Below, one piece after another: positions 1 through 8,934 of a stretch of DNA of 64,000 bases; the stretch's first letter is position 1, and every line of letters begins with the position of its first letter. Both the position numbers and the translations under genes were made by a program. Origin of the DNA: an uncultured Campylobacter sp. (GTDB lineage: Bacteria; Campylobacterota; Campylobacteria; Campylobacterales; Campylobacteraceae); the NCBI RefSeq assembly GCF_963526985.1, contig NZ_CAURPW010000001.1, positions 62,001 to 126,000 on the forward strand, in the 5' to 3' direction. The notes under the pieces were generated by a model. That model made no database searches. It was not told the DNA's origin and saw only the letters and a program-made list of their open reading frames with translations.

Positions 1-1496
1 AGAGGTGTCCTGACTGCGGTAGGCCGACGAATTTGGTGAAAGAAGAAAGCTATTTTTTCAAACTTTCAAAATACCAAGACGCGCTGCTAAAATGGTACGA
101 GGAGAACGAGGACTGCATCGTACCGCGCGGCAAGAAAAACGAGGTCGTTAGCTTCGTAAAAGGCGGCCTGCGCGACCTCTCGATCACGCGCACGAGCTTT
201 GAGTGGGGCGTGAAGCTGCCTGCTAGCCTAAACGAGCCAAAGCACGTGATGTACGTCTGGCTGGATGCGCTCATAAACTACCTTAGCACTCTAGGCTACA
301 CGCGCGGCGATGATAAGATGCGCTACTGGAAGGGCGCCACGCATGTCGTAGGTAAGGACATTTTGCGCTTTCACGCGGTGTACTGGCCGGCGTTTTTGAT
401 GAGCCTTGATCTGCCGCTGCCTCACTGCATCGCGGCTCACGGCTGGTGGACGAGAGACGGCGAAAAGATGAGCAAAAGTAAAGGCAACGTTATAAATCCA
501 AGCGAGGTCGCAGACGCGTACGGGCTAGAAAATTTCCGCTACTTTATGCTACGCGAAGTGCCGTTTGGACAAGACGGAGACTTCTCGCAAAAGGCGATGA
601 TCGAGCGCATAAACTCCGAGCTTAGCAACGATCTGGGCAATCTTTTGAGCCGTATAGTCGGTATGAGCGAAAAGTACTCGGACTTTGAGATAAAGGGCGA
701 AAATTTACGCAAATTTTACGGCGAAGTTTTATATAGCGGTAACGAATATCTGCAAAACGCTATTAAAAATTTAGAGAGTTTTGCCACGAACCGCTACCTC
801 GAGGAGCTCTTTAAGGCGCTAACGCTTGCAAATGCTAGCATAGCTAAATTTGAGCCGTGGAATCTAATAAAAAACGGCAAAAAAGACGAAGCAAACGCGC
901 TCGTATCGCTATGCGCTAACCTGCTGGCTCGCGTGGCCGTCTTGTTAAGCCCCGCGATGCCAAGAACCTGCGAAAAGATCGCGCAGACGCTAGGCTTTGA
1001 GATCTCGACGGCGACTTACGAAAAAATCATATTAAACAACGAAATTTTGGGTTTTAAAGCGCAAAAAACGCAGCCGCTTTTCCCAAAAATAGAAAAAGAG
1101 CTAATGGTGACCGTGGTGCCAAGCGTAAGCGAACCGGCTAAAACCGCCGCCGCGCTGCAAGAAAAATTGGACGCGAAAATAAAAATCGACGACTTTAAAA
1201 AATGCGTCATAAAAGTAGGCACCGTGCTTGAGTGCTCAAGTATCGAAGGTAGCGAGAAGTTGCTTAAATTTAAGATTGATCTTGGCGAAGAGCAGCCGCG
1301 TCAAATTTTATCGGGGATTGCCAAATTTTACGCTCCTGAGGGTCTCGTCGGCAAGCAGGTCTGCGTGCTGACAAACCTAAAGCCCGCTAAAATTTTCGGC
1401 CATATATCAGAGGGCATGATCCTTAGCGCAGAGGACGGATCGCTGTGCCTCATCGCGCCGATGGCTGCGGTCAAAAACGGATCAGAAGTAGGCTAA
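1..1496 (+). CDS. metG: methionyl-tRNA synthetase (5' end cut by window)
   Basis: Charges tRNA-Met with methionine in the cytoplasm. The reading frame is open from base 3, where CPDCGR is encoded at 6-23; this belongs to the zinc-binding knuckle, so the true start lies before the window. The class I KMSKS signature is encoded at 465-479, followed by the helical anticodon-binding domain. From about base 1180 comes a C-terminal EMAP/Trbp111-type tRNA-binding domain (KVGTVLECSSIEGSEKLLKF), as in long dimeric bacterial MetRS. It ends 6 bp before the next gene, so the two are probably cotranscribed. Family assignment is firm; only the N-terminal catalytic half is missing. Confidence 0.97.
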   Translation, partial: RCPDCGRPTNLVKEESYFFKLSKYQDALLKWYEENEDCIVPRGKKNEVVSFVKGGLRDLSITRTSFEWGVKLPASLNEPKHVMYVWLDALINYLSTLGYTRGDDKMRYWKGATHVVGKDILRFHAVYWPAFLMSLDLPLPHCIAAHGWWTRDGEKMSKSKGNVINPSEVADAYGLENFRYFMLREVPFGQDGDFSQKAMIERINSELSNDLGNLLSRIVGMSEKYSDFEIKGENLRKFYGEVLYSGNEYLQNAIKNLESFATNRYLEELFKALTLANASIAKFEPWNLIKNGKKDEANALVSLCANLLARVAVLLSPAMPRTCEKIAQTLGFEISTATYEKIILNNEILGFKAQKTQPLFPKIEKELMVTVVPSVSEPAKTAAALQEKLDAKIKIDDFKKCVIKVGTVLECSSIEGSEKLLKFKIDLGEEQPRQILSGIAKFYAPEGLVGKQVCVLTNLKPAKIFGHISEGMILSAEDGSLCLIAPMAAVKNGSEVG

Positions 1497-1502
1497 AACG
1501 GC

Positions 1503-2510
1503 GTGAATATCGAAAACCTAAGGCGCCTCATCAACGGCGAAGCGCTAAATAAACCGAGCGTCAGCGCCGTGGAGGGCTTTGCGTTTGAGAGTAAAAACGT
1601 ACGCCAAGGCTACGCCTACATCGGGCTTGGCGCGGGCGCGGACGAGATAGCCGCAGCCGTCGCAAACGGCGCCTATGCCGTGCTCGTCGAGCAAAGATGC
1701 GAGGTTATCGATCCTGAAGTCGCTTTTATCAAGGTCGATAGCCTAAGCGCCGCGCTTATGCGGTTGATGCGCTTTGAGGCTAGCTACAAAAATCTCAAAT
1801 TTTGCTCCGTTAATCCCGTGCAAAAGGCCTTGCTCGCGCGTATGAGCCTAGGCAAAAACGCCGAAGGTAACGCAGCCAGCTTGCTGCCTGAGGATGTGAC
1901 GCGACTTTTTATAAAGATAATGAAAGCGGGCGCGGGGGATCTATTTTTTACGGACGATCTTAAAATTTTATCCAAGATCGCGCCGCTTTACGACACCGTT
2001 TTTAGCGGCCTAGACGCGGTTTGCGCGCAGGGCGGCTCGCTGTTTGCCTCTAGTGTCGTTTGTGAGGGCGTTTATTATCCAAACTTAAATTTCCCTAAAG
2101 TTTTTACTCACTATCTTTGCGGGCTTTTGAGGTATCTGATCCGCGCGGGCTTTTCTTTTAAGCTCGGCGACACGCGAAATTTGGGGCACTTTGAGCCTAT
2201 TTTTATAAATAAAAATTTTCGCGTCGTGCCTTTTGGCGCGAGCTCTCAGGCCTTTATCGCAGAGAGCGACGGCGAGCTTTTTGATATGGAGGCGGCGTTT
2301 CTGGCGCGAAATTTTAGCGGCGGTATCGAGATTTGCGTGCCGGAGGATTTTGCGGGAAGCGCGGCGGCTACGATGAGATTTAAGGAGCTTGCCGAGCTGA
2401 AAAATCTTTCAAATTTTCACTACGCTCTCGTTAAATGCCAAAAAGAGGAGCTTGAGGCGATGCTAAATTTGGCCGCGCCCGAGCCTGATTTGTTCGGCGA
2501 AATTTTATAA
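1503..2510 (+). CDS. uncharacterised protein with MurE/MurF N-terminal-like region
   Basis: A 335-residue protein of unknown function, starting at GTG 1503 right behind metG. Residues about 25-90 (FESKNVRQGYAYIG, then GAYAVLVE, then FIKVDSLSAALMRL) resemble the small N-terminal substrate-binding domain of MurE/MurF ligases, with the usual order 'DSRkvkpGdlFvA - GA.avlve - i.V.d...aL'. The ATP-binding GTNGKT motif of a Mur ligase is absent and the remaining ~240 residues match nothing I can name. C. jejuni also has an uncharacterised gene next to metG, from memory. No signal peptide or membrane segment is visible. Family membership is inference from pattern only; a catalytic ligase role is unlikely. 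Confidence 0.7.
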   Translation: MNIENLRRLINGEALNKPSVSAVEGFAFESKNVRQGYAYIGLGAGADEIAAAVANGAYAVLVEQRCEVIDPEVAFIKVDSLSAALMRLMRFEASYKNLKFCSVNPVQKALLARMSLGKNAEGNAASLLPEDVTRLFIKIMKAGAGDLFFTDDLKILSKIAPLYDTVFSGLDAVCAQGGSLFASSVVCEGVYYPNLNFPKVFTHYLCGLLRYLIRAGFSFKLGDTRNLGHFEPIFINKNFRVVPFGASSQAFIAESDGELFDMEAAFLARNFSGGIEICVPEDFAGSAAATMRFKELAELKNLSNFHYALVKCQKEELEAMLNLAAPEPDLFGEIL

Positions 2511-2938
2511 TAATCTCAAATTTAGCGCGTATTTTCGCCTTTATCTGCCGCAAATTTGATCTAATCCTTAAAACCATTTGCTTACTAGTCGCAAATTTAC
2601 CGATAAATTTGACGGAAAAATGCGTAAATCGGTAGAACTTGCCCTGCGAGTTTTTAAGTAAAGCGTCTAAATAGTGCTTCTATTGCGAGGCGTGCCGCGG
2701 TCGCTTTGCGCAGTCGGTTGGCGTAGCGGGTGCAGATGCGAGAGTATTTAAAGTAGGCGTTTTTATTTTTCGTTATTAAAAGCAGATATTGCAAATATTT
2801 ACCGTCTAAAATCAGTAAAACCGCCGTCGCGATCAAATTTACCGAACAAAAACGGCGGTAGGGCGGTCGTAGCATTTTGGCGGATAAATTTATTTTGCGC
2901 TAAATTTGCGGACGGGCTCACTCCGATTTTTAGAAATT
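2511..2938. other. intergenic region, no gene seen
   Basis: This 428-bp gap separates the convergent ends of the metG-linked gene and queC. It has several AAATTT words and no hairpin followed by a T-run that I would call a terminator. One 73-codon minus-strand ORF (2654-2875) lacks a ribosome binding site and a recognisable domain. Confidence 0.5.
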
Positions 2939-3613
2939 TTACTTCAAATTTACGTATTTTATCCTATCTTTTTCGCCCGCCAGCTCAAATCCTCGCAGTC
3001 TTAGGCGGCAGCTGTCGCATTCGCCGCAGGCCTCGTCCTCGCGCTCGTAGCAGCTCCAGGTTAGCTCCAGCGGCGAGCCCTCTTCAAGCGACTTTTGCAC
3101 GATGTCAGCTTTGCTTAAATTTACTAGCGGAGTGACGATTCGCAGGCTAAAGTCCTTTGAAGTGCCGGCATTTACGGCGCTTTCTATCTTGCCGATAAAA
3201 TCCGCCGTGCAGTCGGGGTAGCCCGAGCCGTCCTCCTCGACGATGCCGATATATAGCGCCTGCGCGCCTTCTTTTTCGGCTAGCGCGGCGGCGATAGAGA
3301 TAAAGATGCCGTTGCGAAACGGCACGTAGGTGCTAGGGGCGTCGGGCTTGGCGCCGTCCTTGCGGATGGCTAGGCTCTCGTCCGTTAGCGCGTTGCCGCC
3401 GATGTTTGCTATGAAACTAGCGTCTAAATTTACTTTTTTTAGCGCGCCGATACGCTCGCAGATCTGCTCAAACGCCAGCTTTTCGCGCTTCATCGTGCGC
3501 TGTCCGTAGTCAAAATGCAGCGCGATAATCTCGTAGCCTGCGCGTTTGGCGAGGACGGCGCACAGCGTGCTGTCCATGCCGCCGCTCATTATGCAAACTG
3601 CTTTCTTTACCAT
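2939..3613 (-). CDS. queC: 7-cyano-7-deazaguanine synthase
   Basis: Converts 7-carboxy-7-deazaguanine to preQ0 with ATP and ammonia, in the queuosine pathway. The PP-loop SGGMDST is at residues 10-16 and the C-terminal zinc cluster CGECDSC with an upstream Cys (WSCYERED) is intact; 224 residues is normal for the family. An AAGGA ribosome site precedes the ATG at 3613. The later queuosine gene queA is at 53.3 kb in this window, so the pathway is scattered. No preQ1 riboswitch fold was recognised in the leader. Confidence 0.96.
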   Translation of the reverse strand: MVKKAVCIMSGGMDSTLCAVLAKRAGYEIIALHFDYGQRTMKREKLAFEQICERIGALKKVNLDASFIANIGGNALTDESLAIRKDGAKPDAPSTYVPFRNGIFISIAAALAEKEGAQALYIGIVEEDGSGYPDCTADFIGKIESAVNAGTSKDFSLRIVTPLVNLSKADIVQKSLEEGSPLELTWSCYEREDEACGECDSCRLRLRGFELAGEKDRIKYVNLK

Positions 3614-3660
3614 TTTTATCCTTTTCTTGCTTGCTCGTCTTTTTGGTTTATACTTCGTTG

Positions 3661-3969
3661 GATTTAAATTTTACTCGGTCACTACCGACTAGGTAGCTCC
3701 ATCGTAAAATTTAAATCTGTCTCGTCTAAACGTAAAAATGCTTCGCGTTTTACGTTAAATTTTGGAGTCAAATTTGTAAATTCTAGCTTTAAATTTTACT
3801 CACCGAGACCCGCACCTTGAAAATGTCAAATTTGCCTCCATCAAAATTTACAAAACCTGCGACGCTTTGCGCCAGCAAAGCCGTGTCGCCACCTCTCACG
3901 TCGTAGGGGTTGGGGGATCGTTAAGGGGGAAGGGAGCGACTTCGTAATTCAAGCCCCTTCCCTCTTAAC
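3661..3969. repeat. intergenic block with four consecutive inverted repeats
   Basis: The 435-bp gap between the divergent queC and ybeY genes has no convincing ORF but carries four inverted repeats. A perfect 14-bp pair sits at 3661-3674/3704-3717 (GATTTAAATTTTAC arms). A 9-bp pair is at 3729-3737/3748-3756 (AACGTAAAA arms). A compound hairpin at 3859-3889 has GCTTTGC/GCAAAGC around a GCCA loop plus an outer GCGAC/GTCGC stem. A 15-bp GC-rich pair is at 3920-3934/3955-3969 (GTTAAGGGGGAAGGG, one G-T pair). None is followed by a T-run on the plus strand. It could be a mosaic repeat family, a structured RNA or protein-binding sites. Confidence 0.6.
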
Positions 3970-4048
3970 AAACAAAAGCTAGTTTTATTAAAATCAACCA
4001 AAATTTTCGCTAAAATCATACTCAAATTTTACTAAAGGAAAGCCAAAA

Positions 4049-4465
4049 ATGATACTTTGCGAGGACGATTATCCTAGGATTTTGGATCAAATTTGCGACT
4101 ATTTGACCGCGGGCGAGGTGGAGCTAAGCTTTGTTGACGCCGAGGAGATGAAGGAGATAAACGTCCGCCAGCGCGGCATCTACGAGACTACGGACGTGCT
4201 GAGTTTCCCGCTTGAGATGCAGCTGCACGCGCCGCTTGGCTGTATCGTGATAAACACCGAGCTAGTCGCCGCCAAAGCTGCCGAGCTAGGGCACAGCGAG
4301 GATGACGAGACGGCGTTACTTTTCACGCACGGGCTGCTTCACGTGCTAGGTTTTGACCACGAAAACGACGCTGGCGAGATGAGAGCCAAAGAGTGCGAGG
4401 TGATCGAGAAATTTAGTCTGCCAAAGAGCCTCATCGTGCGAACGGAGGATGCGGGCGAAGAATAG
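4049..4465 (+). CDS. ybeY: endoribonuclease YbeY (rRNA maturation)
   Basis: Metal-dependent RNase acting in 16S rRNA 3'-end maturation and ribosome quality control. The signature H-G-x-x-H-x-x-G-x-D-H is complete with His94, His98 and His104, the zinc ligands. The 138-residue length is normal. AAAGGAAA lies just upstream of the ATG at 4049. The gene appears monocistronic: the next plus-strand gene is 322 bp away. Confidence 0.95.
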   Translation: MILCEDDYPRILDQICDYLTAGEVELSFVDAEEMKEINVRQRGIYETTDVLSFPLEMQLHAPLGCIVINTELVAAKAAELGHSEDDETALLFTHGLLHVLGFDHENDAGEMRAKECEVIEKFSLPKSLIVRTEDAGEE

Positions 4466-4787
4466 GCAAAATCTCGGTAGCTTTGTAGAGGTGCGGATCA
4501 TGCCGAGCGCAAAAATAAACGCGGCGATAAAATTTGGATTATTTCATGCCTGCTAAAATGCGTTTTAAGCAGCCTGTAAAATCAAATTTATATTTCGGCG
4601 TCGTAAATCAATGCGGCGCTAAGCGCTAAATTTGTTCAAACAAGCTATCAAATTTACCCTCCGCCCGCACTAATATCGCCGCGTAAAAAAGACGTTTCTA
4701 GCGCACGCTTTGCCTCCGCGTTTAAATTTCCTAAAATTTACCGCGCGCAGTGGTTAGATATTTAATAATTTTAGCTAAATTTACGAA
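4466..4787. other. intergenic region, weak hairpin only
   Basis: No gene is seen in this 322-bp gap. A hairpin with CTGCT and AGCAG arms and an A-rich/T-rich inner stem lies at 4550-4572, but no T-run follows it, so a terminator call for ybeY is not secure. The 3' part is AT-rich and must hold the promoter of the next gene. Confidence 0.45.
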
Positions 4788-5915
4788 ATGTTTTATGTTT
4801 TATCGTCTTTAGTCATTATTTTTATGAATTACGTTTCTTACCGCGGGCTTTTTGCGGATGCCGCGCTCAGGCCGCTTGCCGCGCATAAAAGGGCGCTTGG
4901 GCTGTTTTTCCTGACGCTTGCTATGGGCGGCGTCGCGCTTGCTTTTTCGCTGCGGTTTAACTTTTTGGGACCTAGCCTTCGCATTGCCTGTTCGCTGATG
5001 CTGGCGCTGACGTTTATTATCTTTTCGTTCGTGCTTTTTACGAACGTCGTAGCCTTTGCCGCCCGTCCCGTAACCAAGCGCGCGTTTAGCGAGAGCAGGC
5101 GTAAATTTTTGCGCCTATATCTTGACGTCACGATACTTATTTTGGCGTTTAGCTACTTTTTTAGAGGCATCTTTAACGCCGTAAAATTGCCCGAAGTAAA
5201 AGCCCAAGATATCGAGCTAAAGGGGCTAAATGGCGAGCTAAAGATCGCGGTTTTAACGGATATTCATCTGGGCGATTTTTTGGGGGCGGACTTTGCGCGG
5301 GCGATAACTAGACGCGTAAACGAGCTGGACGCCGACGCGGTCGCGATCGTGGGCGATATCGCAGACGTGAAGCCACACCGTTTGGCCGAGTTTATCGCGC
5401 CATTTAACGAGCTAAAGAGCAAATACGGCACCTTTTACGTGCCGGGCAACCACGAGTACTATAACGGCATCGACGGCACGATAAAAGTTATCCGCGAGAC
5501 GACGAATTTTAAAATTTTAGGCAACGAAAACGCGCGAGTCGGCGGAGTAAATTTAGCCGGCGTTTATGATATCATCGGTTTAAGATTTAAAGCGTACGGG
5601 CCCGATCTGGTCGCGGCTCTGGATGGTCGCGACGTAAATTTGCCAACCGTTTTGCTCGCTCATCAGCCTAAATTTTTAAAATACATGGACGAAAGCGCGC
5701 CCGTGGATTTGGTCGTGAGCGGACACACGCACGGCGGACAGATTTTTCCGTTTTCGCTGCTGGTAAAGCTGGATCAAAAATACGTCGCCGGGCTATACCG
5801 CGCGAACAAAAATACGCAAATTTACGTTAGCCGAGGCGCCGGGTTTTGGGGACCGCCGGTGCGCGTGATGGCGCCTAGCGAGATTTCGTTATTAAGACTA
5901 AAAGGAGTTGTATGA
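4788..5915 (+). CDS. membrane-anchored metallophosphoesterase (YkuE/YaeI-like)
   Basis: A 375-residue calcineurin-like phosphoesterase. The first ~135 residues hold about four hydrophobic segments; the catalytic domain follows with TDIHLGD (Asp158/His160), VGDIAD, GNHEYY (about 219-224) and GHTHGGQ (about 311-317), the full set of dinuclear metal ligands. YkuE/YaeI/LpxH-type relatives act on phospholipids or UDP-diacylglucosamine; the exact substrate cannot be read here. It overlaps psd by 4 bp (ATGA), which suggests a lipid-related job. The start has a poor ribosome site, so an internal ATG a few codons on is possible. Confidence 0.88.
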   Translation: MFYVLSSLVIIFMNYVSYRGLFADAALRPLAAHKRALGLFFLTLAMGGVALAFSLRFNFLGPSLRIACSLMLALTFIIFSFVLFTNVVAFAARPVTKRAFSESRRKFLRLYLDVTILILAFSYFFRGIFNAVKLPEVKAQDIELKGLNGELKIAVLTDIHLGDFLGADFARAITRRVNELDADAVAIVGDIADVKPHRLAEFIAPFNELKSKYGTFYVPGNHEYYNGIDGTIKVIRETTNFKILGNENARVGGVNLAGVYDIIGLRFKAYGPDLVAALDGRDVNLPTVLLAHQPKFLKYMDESAPVDLVVSGHTHGGQIFPFSLLVKLDQKYVAGLYRANKNTQIYVSRGAGFWGPPVRVMAPSEISLLRLKGVV

Positions 5916-6712
5916 GGGGACTTATTTCTAGGATATTCGGGTTTGTGGCGGCGGTTAAATTTCCGAGATTTTTGCAAACTTTTATCAATGAAAAATACGT
6001 AAGCGGCTTTAAAATCGACATGAGCGAGTTTAAAGAGCCAAAGGAGTACGAGAGCCTCACGGCGCTTTTTACCCGCGAGCTACAGCGTCCGCGAAATTTC
6101 GACGTTTCGCCGCAGGCTTTCATCAGTCCTAGCGACGGCACGTGCCTAGAGCGCGGAGTTAGCAAGGAGCTAAAGGCGATCAGCGTCAAGGGCCACGAGT
6201 ACGGTATCGCAGAGCTCCTGGGCGATAGTATGGAGAGTAGGGAGCGAGACGCCGAGCTAGAGTACGTAAATATCTACCTGAGCCCGCGCGACTACCACCG
6301 CTATCACGCGCCTTGCGATATGAGGATATTATCCGCGCTATACGTGCCGGGCGAGCTATATAGCGTGGCTGTTAGCGCGCTGCTAAAGGTACCTAATCTA
6401 TACGCCAAAAACGAGCGCGTGGTGCTAAAATGCGAGCTTGCAAGCGGCAAAAAGATGTGGCTGGTCTTTGTCGGCGCGCTAAACGTGGGCAAGATGAAAT
6501 TTGACTTTGACGCGCGCATACAGACTAACGCCTGCGCCGGTAACGTTGCACTCTACGAATACGAAAATTTAAGCGCGAAAAAGGGCGAGCAGCTGGGGAT
6601 GTTTGAGCTAGGCTCTACGATCCTCATACTTAGCGAGCAGGGCGCGGTCAAATTTGATCTAGTAGCCGAGCAAAAGCTAAAATACGGCGACAAAATAGGA
6701 ACTATCAACTAA
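5912..6712 (+). CDS. psd: phosphatidylserine decarboxylase proenzyme
   Basis: Makes phosphatidylethanolamine from phosphatidylserine at the inner membrane. The self-cleavage motif appears as FELGSTILIL; cleavage between Gly234 and Ser235 would yield the pyruvoyl alpha subunit. The conserved RDYHRYHAP segment carries the catalytic-triad His. The 266-residue length is normal for the short bacterial form. Translation is coupled to the preceding phosphoesterase through an ATGA overlap and the next gene starts 10 bp after the stop behind an AAGGAGG site. Confidence 0.96.
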   Translation: MRGLISRIFGFVAAVKFPRFLQTFINEKYVSGFKIDMSEFKEPKEYESLTALFTRELQRPRNFDVSPQAFISPSDGTCLERGVSKELKAISVKGHEYGIAELLGDSMESRERDAELEYVNIYLSPRDYHRYHAPCDMRILSALYVPGELYSVAVSALLKVPNLYAKNERVVLKCELASGKKMWLVFVGALNVGKMKFDFDARIQTNACAGNVALYEYENLSAKKGEQLGMFELGSTILILSEQGAVKFDLVAEQKLKYGDKIGTIN

Positions 6713-6721
6713 GGAGGCGCA

Positions 6722-7084
6722 ATGGGAACGCAGCTAGTCGAACAAAACGAGCTAAAAGAGACGCTGGAGCTAAAAGAGCGCATCGAAAACGACACGGTGG
6801 TCGAGCTCTGGGAAAATAGCGAGGACTACGAGCGCCTGGCCAACGCGACGCGCAAGACTATGCGATATATCAACGACGAGCAGATAAAGAGCTTTGCCGA
6901 TGCGCTAAATCAAACGAACGAAAAGATCTTAAATTTGACCTTCGAGGGCGTGAAAAAGCATCACGAAAAGAAATTCGAGCAGATCAGAAAAAAGCAGAAA
7001 ATCTACGTCGCTTCAGCATTTGCGGGCGGTGTTTTGATCGGTGCTTTGGCGGTTTGGATAGCGTTTAGGATTTTTGCGGGATAG
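6722..7084 (+). CDS. uncharacterised tail-anchored coiled-coil protein
   Basis: A 120-residue protein: about 95 charged, helix-prone residues with heptad-like spacing, then a single C-terminal transmembrane helix (about 98-118, VASAFAGGVLIGALAVWIAF). No signal peptide, so the coiled-coil part should face the cytoplasm. It is the last gene of the phosphoesterase-psd operon and has one of the strongest ribosome sites in the window (AAGGAGG). No family recognised. Confidence 0.75.
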   Translation: MGTQLVEQNELKETLELKERIENDTVVELWENSEDYERLANATRKTMRYINDEQIKSFADALNQTNEKILNLTFEGVKKHHEKKFEQIRKKQKIYVASAFAGGVLIGALAVWIAFRIFAG

Positions 7085-7400
7085 ATTTGGTTTTAGGCTC
7101 GGCCGCTTGCGATGCCTGCTTGCCGACCCGTTTTTATGCTGCGCGGTTTTCCCTGCTAAATTTGGGTGCCTAGCTTTAAATTTAAGCACGGCAGCTTGTA
7201 AAATTTGCGTATGGTTACGCGGTTGGGGTTAAATTTGATCTCGGGCGGCGGTTGTAAATTTGATCTTATATTTCGGCGCAGTGGCCATTAAACTTGCATC
7301 TACTTTTTGCGCATTACGTCAAGCGCGTTTGTTTCTTGAATTTTATAAAAACTTAAAGCTCAAATTTAACCGCCCGCTAGCTTGCGTATCTGCGCCAAGA
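7085..7400. other. intergenic region between convergent genes
   Basis: A 316-bp gap rich in AAATTT-containing words. A small plus-strand ORF (7260-7478) runs into the 3' end of the AlkC-like gene on the opposite strand and has no features of a real gene. No clear terminator. Confidence 0.4.
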
Positions 7401-8138
7401 CTAAATTTTTATCTTCCTCGTCGCGTGGCGGATGATTTGCTGCGTGTTTTTGTTTTGCGAGCTTTGCCAGCGCACTAGCAGCTCTTTTGCGGCGGCGAAA
7501 TTTACCTTTAGATAGTCCGCGACGTTGTTTGCGACCGAGCGCTGTACGAAGCGCACCTCGTCCTCTTTAAGTATCTCCAGCACCGCAAAAACGGGGCTTG
7601 GATCGTTAATGAAAATCTCCAGTTTACTAGCCCACGGCAGCTTTGGTCGCAGGCCCTCGGACGCTAGCCTACGCAGGTGAAAATTTGACGAGCGCGCCCA
7701 CTGCGTCATGGTTTTTAGCGAGTCTTGCGGATATTTTTTGATAAAGGCGCGCACCGCATACTCGCCTGTACCGCGCTTTGTGATTTCCCCAATCGCGTTC
7801 ATCGAGGTTTCAAAGTCGTCTAGACCGTAAATTTCGACGTATTTTGCCAGCGGCAAAGTCCAGTAAAAGTGCTTAAACATGCCCGTTTCGTTCGGATTTT
7901 CCTCGCCTAAAATCGCGACCAAAATCTCCGCCGCGCGCTTAAAATCCGGCGGCCAAAGCTCATTTAGCGCGTTTGCGTGCGCCAAAATCCTTTGCGAATA
8001 ACCGAGACTCGGCGTGCTCTTTGCGATTTGCCGGCAGTAGCTCTGCGCGTCAAATTTGGGATAAACCGCCTTTATCTTTTGCGATAAAATTTGCGCTAAA
8101 TTTTCTCCGAAACACACAGCCAGTCCGCCGTTTTCCAT
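7401..8138 (-). CDS. AlkC/AlkD-like HEAT-repeat DNA alkylation repair protein
   Basis: A 245-residue alpha-helical HEAT-repeat protein of the COG4335-type DNA alkylation repair group. Supporting segments are LRRLASEGLRPKLPWA (about 150-166), DPSPVFAVLEILKEDE and VQRSVANNVADY, the usual order in this family; the first includes an Arg-rich helix used in DNA backbone contact. Members excise 3-methyladenine or 7-methylguanine. AAAGGA sits 8 nt before the ATG at 8138. A second alkylation repair gene, ogt, is at 37.6 kb. Family firm, substrate inferred. Confidence 0.85.
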   Translation of the reverse strand: MENGGLAVCFGENLAQILSQKIKAVYPKFDAQSYCRQIAKSTPSLGYSQRILAHANALNELWPPDFKRAAEILVAILGEENPNETGMFKHFYWTLPLAKYVEIYGLDDFETSMNAIGEITKRGTGEYAVRAFIKKYPQDSLKTMTQWARSSNFHLRRLASEGLRPKLPWASKLEIFINDPSPVFAVLEILKEDEVRFVQRSVANNVADYLKVNFAAAKELLVRWQSSQNKNTQQIIRHATRKIKI

Positions 8139-8358
8139 GTTTTTCCTTTGGGTGGTTTTATCTAACGTTTAAGCAGGCGTGAAGCGTAAATTTACCGCCT
8201 AAAACCAAGCGGCGTTAAATTTGCAGCCGTTACGTTCGTCAAATTTAGCCGCCCATACAAGCAAAGCGTCAAATTTGTCGCGGTTTTTGGGTCAAATTTG
8301 AAGCCCGCAAAGAGGGCGCTAAATTTAGCGGCGGCTAAAATAACGCCCGAAAGTAAAT

Positions 8359-8934
8359 TTATTTACACTCGACCTGCGGCATTTGCGCTAAAAATATCGG
8401 CATTTTTTGCTTGATTAGCGTGTGAAATTTACTTCTATCGGCGATATTTAGGAACTTTAGCGCGTAGTGCGTGACTCTAAGCCCGCAGTTAAGGCTCTTG
8501 ACGTTGATTAGATTGATCTCGTAGTTGTCAAAATCGGGGTTGCCCGCGATCGGATAGTAGATCGTGTAAGCTTGATACTCTTTATCGTTTATAGACTTGA
8601 AATCATACTCGGCTTTGCCGAACTGCCCGCTTTTTAGCGCGGTTATAAAGGCTCTTTGGTATTCGTTGATATCGGCGTTTTCATCGACGGTGACGCTTAC
8701 TAGCTTGCTCCATTTAAAGCCTACTTTTTCATTTGGTAGATAAAATTCCGCCGTTCTTGCGTTTTTTTGCTTTAAGACGAATTTTTCGCCGTCTATGGCT
8801 ACCTCGTTTGGTAGATTTACGCTATCTAGCGCGCTTTTTGGCAGCTCTATCTGCGTAGTTCTAGGCTGGGTGCAACCGCCTAAAAATAAACAAACGGCCG
8901 CCACGGCGGCAAGCGAAACTCTTTTAAAACTCAT
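8359..8934 (-). CDS. outer-membrane-type lipoprotein, unknown function
   Basis: 191 residues with a signal peptide and lipobox LGGC (mature Cys21), then a soluble domain with no recognised family. Its AAAGGAGA ribosome site lies inside the last codons of the upstream Sel1-like gene and the two overlap by 11 bp, so it was made as the distal gene of that unit. Since the upstream gene is broken, expression of this lipoprotein may depend on readthrough or its own promoter. The C-terminal half has two Cys residues (SLNCGLRV and QVECK), a possible disulfide in the periplasm. Confidence 0.8.
   Translation of the reverse strand: MSFKRVSLAAVAAVCLFLGGCTQPRTTQIELPKSALDSVNLPNEVAIDGEKFVLKQKNARTAEFYLPNEKVGFKWSKLVSVTVDENADINEYQRAFITALKSGQFGKAEYDFKSINDKEYQAYTIYYPIAGNPDFDNYEINLINVKSLNCGLRVTHYALKFLNIADRSKFHTLIKQKMPIFLAQMPQVECK

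Noticed and set aside
2654..2875. 73-codon minus-strand ORF between the metG-linked gene and queC
   Set aside because: No ribosome site, basic composition, no family.
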